A DNA stretch of 64,000 nucleotides from Fulvimarina sp039652615. GTDB lineage: Bacteria; Pseudomonadota; Alphaproteobacteria; Rhizobiales; Rhizobiaceae. Under the pieces are notes generated by a model. It was not told the origin of the DNA. It saw only the letters and a list, made by a program, of their open reading frames with translations, and searched no databases. The stretch covers positions 248,001-312,000 of the forward strand of contig NZ_JBDJAC010000004.1 in assembly GCF_039652615.1 (NCBI RefSeq). Reading direction: 5' to 3'. Positions 17,075-26,769 of the stretch are shown piece after piece. The translations under genes and the position numbers were made by a program. Within the stretch, counting starts at the first letter, position 1, and each line of letters opens with the position of its first letter.

Positions 17075-17926
17075 GTGAAGCTGCAGCCCGTCACCGTCCG
17101 CAATCCTCGCAGTTGCTTCAGGCCGGCCTATGCCATTCTTGCAACGGCACTTCTTCTTACCGGGTGCCAGACCGGCGGTGAGCCCATGGTGAATGCGATT
17201 GCGCTCGACGCCAATCAGGGGCTCGATCAGAATATCTCCTCGCTGACCCAGACCGTGAACGCCAATCCGCAGGACCCCGAGGCGTATAACGTTCGCGGCA
17301 CTGCCTACGGGCGTTCCGGCCAGAACGAGGCGGCGATAGAGGATTTCACGACGGCGATCTCACTGGACCCGAATTTCTATCAGGCCTATGCGAACCGCGC
17401 GCTGATCTATCGCCAGACCGGAGAGCGCCTGAAGGCGGTCGAGGATTACAACCGGGCGCTCCAGATCAACCCGAACTATAGTTCGGCCTATATCGGGCGC
17501 GGCAATATCTACCGGCTTGCCGGCCGCAACCGGGAAGCGCTCGCCGATTTCCAGCGCGCCATCGACCTCAACACGACCGATCCGCGCGCTTACCATAATC
17601 GCGGTCTGCTCTATCAGCTGGACGGCCAGCACGCCCAAGCGATCGAGGACTTTTCTAAGGCGATCTCGCTTCAGTCGAACGCCGCCGAGCCCTATTCCGG
17701 CCGCGGCGTCTCCTACCTTGCTCTCAACGACGTGGAAAACGCCGCCACCGACTTCCAGGCAGCGCTGAAACTCGACCAGAGCAAGGCGGAATACTGGGTC
17801 AACCAGGCCGTTCTCCTGGAGCGGCAGGGTGACCGCCAGAAGGCCTTCCGCTCCTACGCCAAGGCCGCACAGCTCGATCCGAACTATGTGCCTGCCAAGG
17901 AAGGTATGAGCCGAACGCGGGCGTGA
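17075..17926 (+). CDS. TPR-repeat lipoprotein
   Basis: A 283-residue protein with an N-terminal lipoprotein signal ending in the lipobox LLTGC (Cys near residue 32), so it is predicted to be an outer- or inner-membrane lipoprotein. The rest is about six tetratricopeptide repeats (motifs such as AYNVRGTAYGRSGQNEAAIE, AYANRALIYRQTG and AYHNRGLLYQLDG) that give a protein-interaction scaffold similar to NlpI. The start is GTG at 17075. The last 128 bp overlap, on the opposite strand, the 3' end of the large hydrolase gene. Similar TPR lipoproteins act as adaptors for envelope enzymes; the partner here is unknown. Confidence 0.88.
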   Translation: MKLQPVTVRNPRSCFRPAYAILATALLLTGCQTGGEPMVNAIALDANQGLDQNISSLTQTVNANPQDPEAYNVRGTAYGRSGQNEAAIEDFTTAISLDPNFYQAYANRALIYRQTGERLKAVEDYNRALQINPNYSSAYIGRGNIYRLAGRNREALADFQRAIDLNTTDPRAYHNRGLLYQLDGQHAQAIEDFSKAISLQSNAAEPYSGRGVSYLALNDVENAATDFQAALKLDQSKAEYWVNQAVLLERQGDRQKAFRSYAKAAQLDPNYVPAKEGMSRTRA

Positions 17927-20801
17927 GCCGTAAATTCGGCGGCTCTTGCGGTGGCGGAGCTTGCTCGGTCGACGACGTCTCCTTGCAGGATTTTGAACAG
18001 GATGGACCAACACACCCATCGGGTTCGACCGACGGAGTTTTTTCGTCATTGTCCAGATCGTCGCTGAGGTCGAGTGCTATTCTGAGGGCTGCCACATGCT
18101 GCGCCCGACAGGGATCGTCTTTCAACGCTGCGTAGACGCTTTCATGAAGGTCACAGCCTCGCCGGTTGGCATCCCTGCGACAATGGCCTCGCTTCCGATT
18201 GCAATCCTTGCCAAGCTTGCAGCGATAAGACTCGACCGTGGCGTATTGGAAATGACGTTCGTAGTCATTCCACTGCGTCCAGTCGCCGGATGATGCACCG
18301 TCCCAGTAAAGCGTATGGGTGAAGAGACGGCTGAGAACGGTGAATCTTGCAGGCCGTTTCATTCTGACTTCAAAGTCTCTGATGCCGAAGCCGAAACCGG
18401 GCTCTCTGAGATCGCGGCGTCGCGAGATTTCCGAAAATCCTTGCTGTTCTTTCTTGCTGATCAGCCGTTCGGCCGAAAGGCCGGCCGTGGGCCCGGAAAC
18501 AAAGTCTCCCCAAAAGATGTGCTTTAGCGGATCGTAGATGTTGGTCCATCGCGTCGCGACGAACATCGATGCGTGCTGCGGGCGAAGGCGCTTGCCGCGT
18601 CTGCGTTCCGTGGCGTCGGGGAGGCGGAGCTTATAAGCTGAATAAGCGGTCGCCAGACATGACGGGGCCGGCTTTCCGCTAGAAGCGGTTCCGTGGCAAA
18701 CGGAGGCTGGAGCCATGTCGTCGGCTTCGCGCTGGAAACCTTTGGAGGCGAATTCCAGGTCTGTAACCTTTGGATTGCGTACTTCGCCATTCGGTTCCAC
18801 GATCAGTCGGAATTCCGATGATTTTGTCTCGTGGGGACAACCGGTGTGGAGAATTGGGGCTGAGGCGAGGGGCGGCGATATGGGCAGCTGCCGATCGCGT
18901 ACAAGTTCGGCAAGCGCGATGTGATCGCGCGCGAGCAGAAACTCGCAGTGGGTGAGTGGGCTGCCCAGGGTCACGAAATCAGAAATGCGCCAGACAAGCG
19001 GAATATCTTCCAGGGAGGCGCCGGTCTGCAATCTGTCCGTGATCGCGCGAACGTCTTCGTAAGGAATGGCGGTGGTTTCGCCGCGGCTCCGCCTGATCTC
19101 GTGAAGGCGGGGAGAAAACGCACGCACTGTGAGTGGCTTGGAGTCATCGCGAAATTCCTGAAAGACCCGCGTCTCGTCCACCATGTCAGCATAAGTTCTC
19201 GCAAGCGCAGTAGAAACCTTACGCTGGGCAAGCCGGTACTTTCGCAAGTTTTCGCGGGTCCACGGATCTCGCGCCATCTGGCGCTTGTCGACCTGCTTTC
19301 CGGTGAGCCGAACCGGCTTGGGAACGCGTGACGCGCAGAATCGCCACAGGCGCTGACAGTCCATCGATCGTGTCTCGAGATCGGTCTTCAACACGCGATT
19401 TTGCCGTTCCGTGTCTGCCACCGATGCGGCCGTCACCACATCATCCACCGCCTCGTCGACGCGAGCCCCGAATTCAATGCCCTTGCGAAGTCCGGCCTCC
19501 TGCCAGAACATGCGCAGGAGATCGTATGCGATGATGCTTCCGAGGCTGTGCCCGACAACGATGACGCGGTCGTAATAGGCTGGTGGTGGGCCACCCTTTT
19601 TCCAGCCGCCCTCCGGGGCTTTCTCGATATTGTGCAACGCTCGTAGAAGCTTCAAGCCACGCTCATGAACGGCAGCGCGCTTCTCGACCGTTGCGCCGTT
19701 GATCAGCACATAACGCGCCACATCGCCGAGATAGGGAACGATCACACTCTGGGCGAACATGCCGATGGCCGGGCCGATCACGATGAGCCAAGCCCCGAAC
19801 GCAGATACGGCCCAGAGGGTGAAGAAGACCGATACGAACACCAGGAGTGACCAGAAGAGAACGGCCCCCCACAGATCTGTGCCATTGGGGAGCCACGATG
19901 GGTGAACGGATTTCGCAGAAAAGCTCCTGCAGGTCTCAAGGAGCCGTGTCCTCGAGCTGAAAAACACATAAAGCGCCATGGCCAAGGCGAGGACCGAAGC
20001 CAGCGTCGTCGCATGGGTGAAGATTTGAGTTTCCGGGTTTATATCCGGAACGCTTCGGGCCGATTGGATGGCTTGACTGAGCCAGTATGACAAATAGCCG
20101 CCTGTCGGCGGCGGTTCGCAAACCCCAAAAACACTGCAGTAAACTGTGTCGACAAGACGCTTGAAGTTTTCTTCGACCCAACTCTGGAAAGTGAGCAGGC
20201 TATTACTCGCTTGATTCTCCCCGATCCTGTCAAATGTCTTGATCAAGCCAACGAACGAGAAGCCAACCGTGAAAATGGTGAGCATCCACAGAAAATACCA
20301 GGCGCTCCTGACACCTTTGGGAACCTGATAAGGCCATCGCAAAAGAAGCCCGAAGACCCAGGCCTTCGTGTGCTCCCAAGTCGTGCCCTGCATAATGTCT
20401 TGCCAGTAGAGCTCGTAAAAATCGGTTCTGGTGCCATCATTGTCGGGCGGCGTCGTGATGCGCGACAGTTCGGCAGAGCCAGTTCGTGCATCCGGGACGA
20501 TCCAGAGGTGATTGATCCAGTTCTCGTCGTCGGCTTTGAAGCACGGCTTTGCTTTTCGCGGAGGTTCGCATTGCTCGGGCGATAGCAAGTTCTGGAACTT
20601 CCGCGTCAGACGCGTGTCTTTCTCCCACACCTCTCGCACGAAAGAACGCAGGGTCTCCATGGGGCGCTGTTCGCCCATGCCGTGAATGACAAGCACGGCC
20701 TGACGGCGGACTGTCGTGCCATCCTTGCCTGACAGCTCGGTCGTGTCATGCGGTTCATCGGGGGTCTCTTGCTCGAGGACGTCCTGATCGGCTGCAGCCA
20801 T
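17799..20801 (-). CDS. Large membrane-associated alpha/beta-hydrolase (lipase-like)
   Basis: A 1000-residue protein. The N-terminal hydrolase strand is AVLVIHGMGEQRPMETLRSF (about 34-53). Hydrophobic helices follow near 165-190, 260-285, 310-335 and 340-365. The nucleophile elbow VIVVGHSLGSIIAYDLL (Ser in GHSLG) is near residue 420. The oxyanion-type HGMGEQ and the GxSxG elbow are thus separated by an unusually long insert carrying the membrane helices. A Cys-rich region (CKLGKDCNRKRGHC, near 880) and a Pro/Arg-rich tail complete it. Substrate unknown; a lipase or esterase acting at the membrane is inferred. It could also be a T6SS-lipase-like effector, but no evidence of secretion is seen. 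The 3' end overlaps the TPR lipoprotein gene antisense by 128 bp, so the true C-terminus is not certain. Confidence 0.75.
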   Translation of the reverse strand: MAAADQDVLEQETPDEPHDTTELSGKDGTTVRRQAVLVIHGMGEQRPMETLRSFVREVWEKDTRLTRKFQNLLSPEQCEPPRKAKPCFKADDENWINHLWIVPDARTGSAELSRITTPPDNDGTRTDFYELYWQDIMQGTTWEHTKAWVFGLLLRWPYQVPKGVRSAWYFLWMLTIFTVGFSFVGLIKTFDRIGENQASNSLLTFQSWVEENFKRLVDTVYCSVFGVCEPPPTGGYLSYWLSQAIQSARSVPDINPETQIFTHATTLASVLALAMALYVFFSSRTRLLETCRSFSAKSVHPSWLPNGTDLWGAVLFWSLLVFVSVFFTLWAVSAFGAWLIVIGPAIGMFAQSVIVPYLGDVARYVLINGATVEKRAAVHERGLKLLRALHNIEKAPEGGWKKGGPPPAYYDRVIVVGHSLGSIIAYDLLRMFWQEAGLRKGIEFGARVDEAVDDVVTAASVADTERQNRVLKTDLETRSMDCQRLWRFCASRVPKPVRLTGKQVDKRQMARDPWTRENLRKYRLAQRKVSTALARTYADMVDETRVFQEFRDDSKPLTVRAFSPRLHEIRRSRGETTAIPYEDVRAITDRLQTGASLEDIPLVWRISDFVTLGSPLTHCEFLLARDHIALAELVRDRQLPISPPLASAPILHTGCPHETKSSEFRLIVEPNGEVRNPKVTDLEFASKGFQREADDMAPASVCHGTASSGKPAPSCLATAYSAYKLRLPDATERRRGKRLRPQHASMFVATRWTNIYDPLKHIFWGDFVSGPTAGLSAERLISKKEQQGFSEISRRRDLREPGFGFGIRDFEVRMKRPARFTVLSRLFTHTLYWDGASSGDWTQWNDYERHFQYATVESYRCKLGKDCNRKRGHCRRDANRRGCDLHESVYAALKDDPCRAQHVAALRIALDLSDDLDNDEKTPSVEPDGCVGPSCSKSCKETSSTEQAPPPQEPPNLRLTPAFGSYLPWQAHSSDRAVRPWRRSGRPSGGHPAAPGERPG

Positions 20802-20875
20802 GAGTGTCTCTCCCGCACGCTGGCGTGAGAGTTGCGCAAGAATTAACCCGCGTCAATACTTAAAATGACCTAAGG

Positions 20876-22015
20876 TTAGGCGGCGCCGATCAGGCGGTAG
20901 CTCACCTTGCTCGGATCGGGCGCATAGGCCGATTCCGAACGGGCCAGATCGCCGATCCGGTCGTGGTGCGGAGATTTCACGCAGGCCGGGTCGGTCGCGG
21001 CTGCCTCACCCACGAGGGCAAGCGCCTGACAGCGGCAGCCGCCGAAATCGACATGCTTCCTTTCGCAGGAACGGCACGGCTCCTGCATCCAGTCCGTGCC
21101 GCGATAAGCCTCGAAGGCCGGACCCTTGTACCAGACATCGGCGAGGTCATGGTCGCGCACCGACCAGAAGTCGAGATGCTCGATCGTCTCGGCCGCATGG
21201 CAGGGCAGCACCTTGCCCGATGGGGTGACGGACAGCGTGCGCGTACCCCATCCACCGTTACAGAGCTTGGGATACTTCGCGTAATAATCCGGAAAGACCG
21301 CATCGATGACGAGCGTGCCCTTCAGCCGCTCGCGGGCCTCTTCCACCTGCTCGATTGTCCTGTCCACATCGGCCTTGGACGGCATCAGATGGGCTCGGTT
21401 CTTCAGCGCCCAGCCGTAATATTGGGTGTGGGCGATCTCGATGCGTTTCGCACCGAATTCCACCGCCTTCTCGATCATCACCGGGACCTGATGGATGTTC
21501 TGGCGATGGATGACCGAGTTGAGGGTGAGGGGGAAGCCGCGTGCCACCACCTGCCTGGCGAAGGCCTGCTTGCGCTCGAACGCGCCTTTCATGCCGGCGA
21601 CGGCGACCGTGATCTCTTCGTCGGCCCCTTGCATGGAGAGCTGGATGTGGTCGCAGCCAGCCTCGAATAGCGCATCGAGCTGGCTTTCCTTCACACCAAC
21701 GCCGGAGGTGATGAGATTGGTGTAAAGGCCGACTTCAGCGGCATGGCGGGTGAGTTCGACGATATCCTTGCGCGCGCAGGGCTCGCCGCCCGAAAGGTGC
21801 AGGTGGATGACGCCCAGCTCGGCCGCCTGGGAAAACACCCGCTTCCACGTCTCGGTATCGAGCTCCGCCGAGCGGCCCTCGAGTTCGATGGGGTTGGAGC
21901 AGTAGGTGCAGCGCAAGGGGCAACGATGGGTAAGCTCGGCCAGAAGGCCGATCGGCGGTTGCGGCTTCGGCTTGGCGTTCGCCTGCGGGCGTTCGTCCAG
22001 TAGGGTCTCGCTCAT
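20876..22015 (-). CDS. pqqE: PqqA peptide cyclase (radical SAM)
   Basis: A 379-residue radical SAM/SPASM enzyme that forms the Glu-Tyr carbon-carbon bond in the PqqA peptide, the first step of PQQ synthesis. The SAM cluster motif CPLRCTYC (Cx3Cx2C) is near residue 31. The C-terminal SPASM cysteines include CNGGWGTR, LPCHAAE, PCRSCERKH and GGCRCQ. The start at 22015 is preceded by a strong AGGAGGA Shine-Dalgarno; a longer frame to 22069 lacks conserved sequence. A 187-bp gap separates it from pqqD, wider than the overlapping junctions in the rest of the operon. Confidence 0.95.
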   Translation of the reverse strand: MSETLLDERPQANAKPKPQPPIGLLAELTHRCPLRCTYCSNPIELEGRSAELDTETWKRVFSQAAELGVIHLHLSGGEPCARKDIVELTRHAAEVGLYTNLITSGVGVKESQLDALFEAGCDHIQLSMQGADEEITVAVAGMKGAFERKQAFARQVVARGFPLTLNSVIHRQNIHQVPVMIEKAVEFGAKRIEIAHTQYYGWALKNRAHLMPSKADVDRTIEQVEEARERLKGTLVIDAVFPDYYAKYPKLCNGGWGTRTLSVTPSGKVLPCHAAETIEHLDFWSVRDHDLADVWYKGPAFEAYRGTDWMQEPCRSCERKHVDFGGCRCQALALVGEAAATDPACVKSPHHDRIGDLARSESAYAPDPSKVSYRLIGAA

Positions 22016-22202
22016 GGTGTTCCTCCTACGCTCAGCCTGCGATGATCGTCTCGACCATCGGCTCGTCATGCTCAGGCCCCGACCCGAGCATCCAGTCGTT
22101 CCGCTTGCGGTGGCACCTCATAGTGCCCGGTCGCCTGCGTCTATCACCGTCTTTCCGCGCTGGATCCTCGGGATGGAGCCCGAAGATGACGGAGATCGAT
22201 GG

Positions 22203-22481
22203 CTAAAGCGCCACCATCTGCTTGTCGCGAAGGTCGATCAGAAAGGCTTCCACGTCTGGCCGGATCACCGCCTCGTCGGCCGTGAAGACCGTCGCGAGGT
22301 CGGACACTATGCCGGCAAGACTGGTCTTTCCATCGACCCGCTTCAGGATCTCCACGGACACGCCGTCGATATTGTAGATGCGCTCGGGGCCGACGAGAAT
22401 ATACCCGCCACGCGCCTTATCCTCGCGAAACCTCACGCCGTGCGGAAGGTTTGGAATCGTATCGTCCGCAAGGTCGCTCAT
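22203..22481 (-). CDS. pqqD: PqqA-binding chaperone PqqD
   Basis: A 92-residue protein with the PqqD features HGVRFREDKARGGYILVGPE and a winged-helix-like fold that binds the PqqA precursor and presents it to PqqE. The ATG at 22481 overlaps the stop of pqqC by 4 bp (ATGA). The C-terminus ends LIDLRDKQMVAL. Part of pqqABCDE. Confidence 0.93.
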   Translation of the reverse strand: MSDLADDTIPNLPHGVRFREDKARGGYILVGPERIYNIDGVSVEILKRVDGKTSLAGIVSDLATVFTADEAVIRPDVEAFLIDLRDKQMVAL

Positions 22482-23242
22482 TCGGCTGCCTGGCTCGCTT
22501 CTTGGGCAAGCATGGTTCCGGGCTGCCAGGCATCGAAGGGCAGGTGACCCGGTTCGACATAGGCGTGCATCAGCGCGTCGAGCTGCGCCCAGAGAACCTG
22601 ACACTTGAACTTGAGCGACTCGATTACCGCCTGCTGATCTTCCGGCGTTCGGGCGTTGTCCAGGCAGTAGTTCAGCGCGAAATCGCTGTCGCGCTTGGCC
22701 TGAACCGGGCGCTTGTCGAAATAGGCGAGGGTTTCCCGAGAGATGAAGTCGTAATGCTCCAGCATCCCTTTCGTGCGGATGCCGATCACATTCGGCGAGA
22801 ACAGCTCCGTCAGCGAGGATGCGATCGCCTCCAGAAGCGTGCGCTCGCGCACGAAATGCACATAGGCGTCGACCGCAAACCGGGTGCCCGGCAGAATACC
22901 GTTCCCCGACATCACATAATCGCGGTCGAGCCCGACACCGTCGGTCAGCGCGATCCACTTGACGATACCGCCGCGTTCCTCCGGAGAGCCATCATGGTCG
23001 ATGATGCGTTCGCGCCATTCCTGGCGAAGCTCCACCGTGCCGAGCCGTGCCAGAATGAAGCTGTCCTTCACCGGGATCATTGACTGGTAGTAGTAGCGGT
23101 TCAGCGCCCAGGCCTGCACCTGTTCGCGCGAAAGCCGGCCTTCCTGAAGCATGATCTGGAAGGGATGATTGGAATGATAGCGGGTCTTGCCGATCTCGCG
23201 AAGCGCTGCTTCGAGATCGGATCTGGACATCATTTCGGTCAT
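22478..23242 (-). CDS. pqqC: Pyrroloquinoline-quinone synthase PqqC
   Basis: A 254-residue cofactor-less oxidase, all-helical, catalysing the last ring closure and eight-electron oxidation that yields PQQ. Conserved stretches include RYHSNHPFQIMLQEGRLSRE near the N-terminus, ALNRYYYQSMIPVKD and DHDGSPEERGGI. Length is typical of the family (about 250). It overlaps pqqB by 4 bp upstream and pqqD by 4 bp downstream, which indicates translational coupling. Confidence 0.95.
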   Translation of the reverse strand: MTEMMSRSDLEAALREIGKTRYHSNHPFQIMLQEGRLSREQVQAWALNRYYYQSMIPVKDSFILARLGTVELRQEWRERIIDHDGSPEERGGIVKWIALTDGVGLDRDYVMSGNGILPGTRFAVDAYVHFVRERTLLEAIASSLTELFSPNVIGIRTKGMLEHYDFISRETLAYFDKRPVQAKRDSDFALNYCLDNARTPEDQQAVIESLKFKCQVLWAQLDALMHAYVEPGHLPFDAWQPGTMLAQEASQAAE

Positions 23243-24192
23243 AGCTCGAGTTCCATACCGTCATAGGCGACCTGCCACCCGGCCGCCTCGACTGTCTGTT
23301 TTTCCCCCGATCCATCGATCCAGATCGGATTTGTATTGTTGATGTGAATATAGACGCGCTCGCCGATTATCGCGCCGTCGAAAGCGGAAAGGCTCCCGCC
23401 CTCACCGGAGATGGGCATGTGGCCCATGCGCCTGCCGGTCTTGACGCCGACACCGGCATTCTTCATTTCCTCGTCGACGAAGACCGTCCCGTCGAAGAGA
23501 AGGGCATCCGCTCCCGATACACGCGCTTTCAGGCTTTCGGGCACATGGGCGCAGCCGGGGATGTAGAACAGCGTCTTCCCGTGGGCCGAAAGCTTGACGC
23601 CCACGGTCATTTCGCTTTCCTCGCCAACATCCACGCTATCCGTCTCGAGATAGAGCGGCACCTTGCCGGGAACCGAGAAGAGCTCGGCCGTGAGGCCGGG
23701 GACCGGTTCGAACGGCTCGCCTACGGCGATCTTGCGCTTGGCGACATGGTTCGGATCGAGAACCTGAAACACCGGATTGGCCGAAATGATATCGTGGACG
23801 CCGCCGGTCGCGTAGAGCGTGAAATCCTGCTTCTCGCGAAGCGTCAGGAGGCCGGCGGTGTGATCGACATCGCCATTGGTGATAAGGACGGAGGCGATCG
23901 GCGAGGACCGTTTCGCGCCGTCCCGCGCAATTGACGTCGCGTTCGGCCGCATGGGCTCGAGCTGCATGATCTGTTGTCTCAGATCGGGCGAGGCGTTGAG
24001 CAGAAGCCAGTTTTCGTCGTCAGCCGTGACGGCGATGGACGATTGTGAACTCGCGCGAACTCTCTCGTCTCCGTCCCAGAAGAGGCGACAGGTTTCGCAC
24101 AGGCAGTTCCACTGGGGGTAGCCGCCTCCTGCAGCGGCCCCTAAAACCAAAAGCCGCAGGCGGGGTTTCCCCCGCCCACGGCTATCAGACAT
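23239..24192 (-). CDS. pqqB: PqqB metallo-hydrolase-fold hydroxylase
   Basis: A 317-residue protein of the metallo-β-lactamase fold. Family marks are VLGAAAGGGYPQWNCLCETC (Cys-rich N-terminus) and NGDVDHTAGLLTLRE (metal site). PqqB hydroxylates the Glu-Tyr intermediate in PQQ synthesis. The ATG at 24192 starts the conserved domain; a longer frame from 24327 would run into pqqA and is not used. It lies 10 bp after pqqA. Confidence 0.93.
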   Translation of the reverse strand: MSDSRGRGKPRLRLLVLGAAAGGGYPQWNCLCETCRLFWDGDERVRASSQSSIAVTADDENWLLLNASPDLRQQIMQLEPMRPNATSIARDGAKRSSPIASVLITNGDVDHTAGLLTLREKQDFTLYATGGVHDIISANPVFQVLDPNHVAKRKIAVGEPFEPVPGLTAELFSVPGKVPLYLETDSVDVGEESEMTVGVKLSAHGKTLFYIPGCAHVPESLKARVSGADALLFDGTVFVDEEMKNAGVGVKTGRRMGHMPISGEGGSLSAFDGAIIGERVYIHINNTNPIWIDGSGEKQTVEAAGWQVAYDGMELEL

Positions 24193-24202
24193 GGTCTGCA
24201 AC

Positions 24203-24280
24203 TTAGAATTCGATCGGCATGTAGCCGTTGATTTCCATTGCAACGCAAACTTCGGTGATAACGGGCTTATTCCAGGCCAT
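24203..24280 (-). CDS. pqqA: PQQ precursor peptide PqqA
   Basis: A 25-residue peptide beginning MAWNKPVITEV and carrying the conserved Glu and Tyr (Glu16 and Tyr20, spaced E-x3-Y in MEINGY) that become the PQQ skeleton. The ATG at 24280 follows a GGGAG ribosome binding site. It is the first gene of pqqABCDE. Being very short, it would be missed by length-filtered gene calling. Confidence 0.95.
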   Translation of the reverse strand: MAWNKPVITEVCVAMEINGYMPIEF

Positions 24281-24654
24281 TCTAGTCTCCCATTTGTGTT
24301 CTCTGCGAGCAATCCGATGCTCGGCACCGGTGCCCAACCGACTCTTACATAGCAAAAGGGGGGCCGGTATAGAAGGGTCGTTCACGCGCGACCAATGGAT
24401 AAGGGAAAAAGTCCCGGCTCGGTCGGGGGTGCCGAAAAGCACGGATTTCCATAGGTCGCGAGCCCGCCTCCGCCAACTCGAAAGCGTTTCAGTCGTTCTC
24501 CGTTGCCCTGTTCCCGACTGGCTCACCCCGGCGCAAGCTTGAGGCCCGATAAGCGTTAACCGGTCCTTAACGATTGGCGGGCGGCGATGCTGCCTGCCGT
24601 AAGTTTCGGACCCGACAAAACTGACTGTTGGCACCGAAAGCGAAGGCACGAGCC
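24281..24654. promoter_or_regulatory. Divergent intergenic region pqqA / flhA
   Basis: 374 bp between two divergently read operons, so it must hold the pqq promoter on the minus strand and possibly a promoter for flhA on the plus strand. No riboswitch-like fold or clear operator is recognised. Confidence 0.5.
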
Positions 24655-26769
24655 ATGGCGATCGACACGATGAAGAGCGCGCCCCTTGCCGCAATCGGCT
24701 CAGGCGGCCGAGAAACCAACAAGGGTGGCCGTGAAATCCTCTTCGCCATGGCGGTGGTGTTCGTTCTCACCGTTCTCTTCGTTCCGATCCCGTCATTCCT
24801 GATCGACATGGGGCTCGCCCTGTCGATCGCACTCGCCGTCCTGATCCTGATGGTGTCTCTGTGGATCGAGAAGCCGCTCGAATTCTCCGCCTTTCCGACG
24901 GTCCTGCTTCTTGCGACCATGCTGCGCCTCTCGCTCAACATCGCGACGACGCGCGTTATCCTGTCAGAGGGGCATGAGGGCGTGAACGCTGCGGGCCATG
25001 TCATCGGTGGCTTTTCGAACTTCGTCATGGGCGGCGACTTTTTCATCGGTCTCGTGGTCTTCGCCATCCTGATCATCGTCAACTTCATGGTGATCACCAA
25101 GGGCGCGACCCGTATCGCGGAGGTCGGCGCGCGCTTCACCCTCGATGCGATCCCCGGCAAGCAGATGGCAATCGACGCGGATCTGTCCGCCGGTCTCATC
25201 AACGAGAAGGAAGCCCAGACCCGGCGCAAGGAGCTGGAAGAGGAATCCTCGTTCTTTGGCGCGATGGACGGTGCCTCGAAATTCGTGCGCGGCGATGCAA
25301 TCGCCGGCCTCATCATCACCGGGGTAAACATCTTCGGCGGCATCATCATCGGCATCATGCGCCATGACATGGATGCAAGCTCGGCGGCGGACGTCTTCAC
25401 CAAGCTCTCCGTCGGCGATGGTCTCGTCTCCCAGATACCGGCTCTCATCATTTCTCTTGCAGCCGGCCTTCTCGTCTCCAAGGGCGGGACGCGCGGCGCA
25501 GCCCAGCTCGCGGTCGTCGGCCAGCTCGGCAAATATCCTCGCGCTCTCTCGGTCGCGGCCGCTCTGATGATCTGTCTCGCGCTGATGCCGGGCCTGCCCT
25601 TCGTGCCCTTCACCGCGCTCGGCGGCATGCTCGCCTTCGTCGCCTTCGTCATCCCCAAGCGCCGGGCCGAAGCGATCGCCCAGGAAACCGCACAGAAGCA
25701 GGCCGAGGAGAAGGCCGCCGTCGCAAGCGAGAAAAACTCGGTCAAAGAGAGCCTGAAGATCGTCGAGATCGAGCTCGTCCTCGGCAAGCAGATGTCGGCC
25801 CATCTTCTCCTGCAGCGCGACGAACTCGCCCACCGCGTGCAGAAGATGCGCCGCCGCTTTGCCTCGCGCTACGGTTTCGTCGTCCCGGAGATCAAGCTGT
25901 CCGACGACCTCGCCATCGGCCCGAAGAGCTACGAGATCAAGGTTCACGGCACCACGGTGGCGACGCAGGAGATGCGCCTCGGCGAGCTTCTCATCGTGCT
26001 CGGCGATATGCCGCCGCCCGAAGTGCCCCATGACATGACCAAGGAGCCGGCCTTCGGCATGAAGGCTGCGTGGATTTCGGAGAGCTTCGCCTCGGAGGTG
26101 AAGCGCCAGGGGCACGAGCCGATCGACACGCTTACCATCGTCCTCACCCATCTTTCGGAAATCTTGCGCAACAATCTTGCACAGCTTCTCTCCTACAAGG
26201 ACATGCGGGCGCTGATCGATCGCCTGGAGCCGGAATACAAGCGGCTGATCGAGGAGATCATCCCGACCCACATGTCCTATTCGGGGCTCCAGTCGGTTCT
26301 CAAACTGTTGCTTGCCGAGCGCGTCTCGATCCGCAATCTCAACCTCATCCTCGAAGCCATCGCCGAGATCGCGCCCCATGTCCGGCGGTCCGAGCAGATC
26401 GTGGAGCATGTGCGCATGCGCATGGCGCAGCAGATCTGCGGCGACCTTTTGCACAATGGAACGCTCTCGGTCCTGCGCCTTGGAAACCAGTGGGATCTTG
26501 CCTTCCATCAGGCCCTCAAGCGCGATGCCAAGGGCGACGTCGTCGAATTCGACATCGATCCGCGCATCGTGGAACAGTTCGCGGAGGAGGCGACCAAGGT
26601 CATTCGCGAAAAGATGGATCAGGGCGAGGTCTTCGCACTCGTCGCGGCGCCCGATGCACGTCCTTACGTGCGCATGATGATCGAGCGGATCTTCGTCAAT
26701 CTGCCCGTGCTCTCCCATGTGGAGATCGCGCGCGGCGTCGAGTTGAAGTCTATCGGATCAATCTCGTGA
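24655..26769 (+). CDS. flhA: Flagellar export protein FlhA
   Basis: A 704-residue export-gate protein of the flagellar type III system. About eight membrane helices fill residues 15-330, with the FHIPEP-region signature LSLNIATTRVIL and later RFTLDAIPGKQMAIDADLSA (the conserved cytoplasmic loop). A large cytoplasmic domain (about 350-704) forms the nonameric ring that docks chaperone-substrate pairs. The ATG at 24655 has a GAAGG site; an upstream TTG at 24628 is possible. The stop overlaps the fliR start (GTGA). Confidence 0.96.
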   Translation: MAIDTMKSAPLAAIGSGGRETNKGGREILFAMAVVFVLTVLFVPIPSFLIDMGLALSIALAVLILMVSLWIEKPLEFSAFPTVLLLATMLRLSLNIATTRVILSEGHEGVNAAGHVIGGFSNFVMGGDFFIGLVVFAILIIVNFMVITKGATRIAEVGARFTLDAIPGKQMAIDADLSAGLINEKEAQTRRKELEEESSFFGAMDGASKFVRGDAIAGLIITGVNIFGGIIIGIMRHDMDASSAADVFTKLSVGDGLVSQIPALIISLAAGLLVSKGGTRGAAQLAVVGQLGKYPRALSVAAALMICLALMPGLPFVPFTALGGMLAFVAFVIPKRRAEAIAQETAQKQAEEKAAVASEKNSVKESLKIVEIELVLGKQMSAHLLLQRDELAHRVQKMRRRFASRYGFVVPEIKLSDDLAIGPKSYEIKVHGTTVATQEMRLGELLIVLGDMPPPEVPHDMTKEPAFGMKAAWISESFASEVKRQGHEPIDTLTIVLTHLSEILRNNLAQLLSYKDMRALIDRLEPEYKRLIEEIIPTHMSYSGLQSVLKLLLAERVSIRNLNLILEAIAEIAPHVRRSEQIVEHVRMRMAQQICGDLLHNGTLSVLRLGNQWDLAFHQALKRDAKGDVVEFDIDPRIVEQFAEEATKVIREKMDQGEVFALVAAPDARPYVRMMIERIFVNLPVLSHVEIARGVELKSIGSIS

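Noticed and set aside
24964..26718. 584-residue minus-strand open frame
   Set aside because: Fully antisense to flhA; His/Asp/Glu-rich shadow composition.
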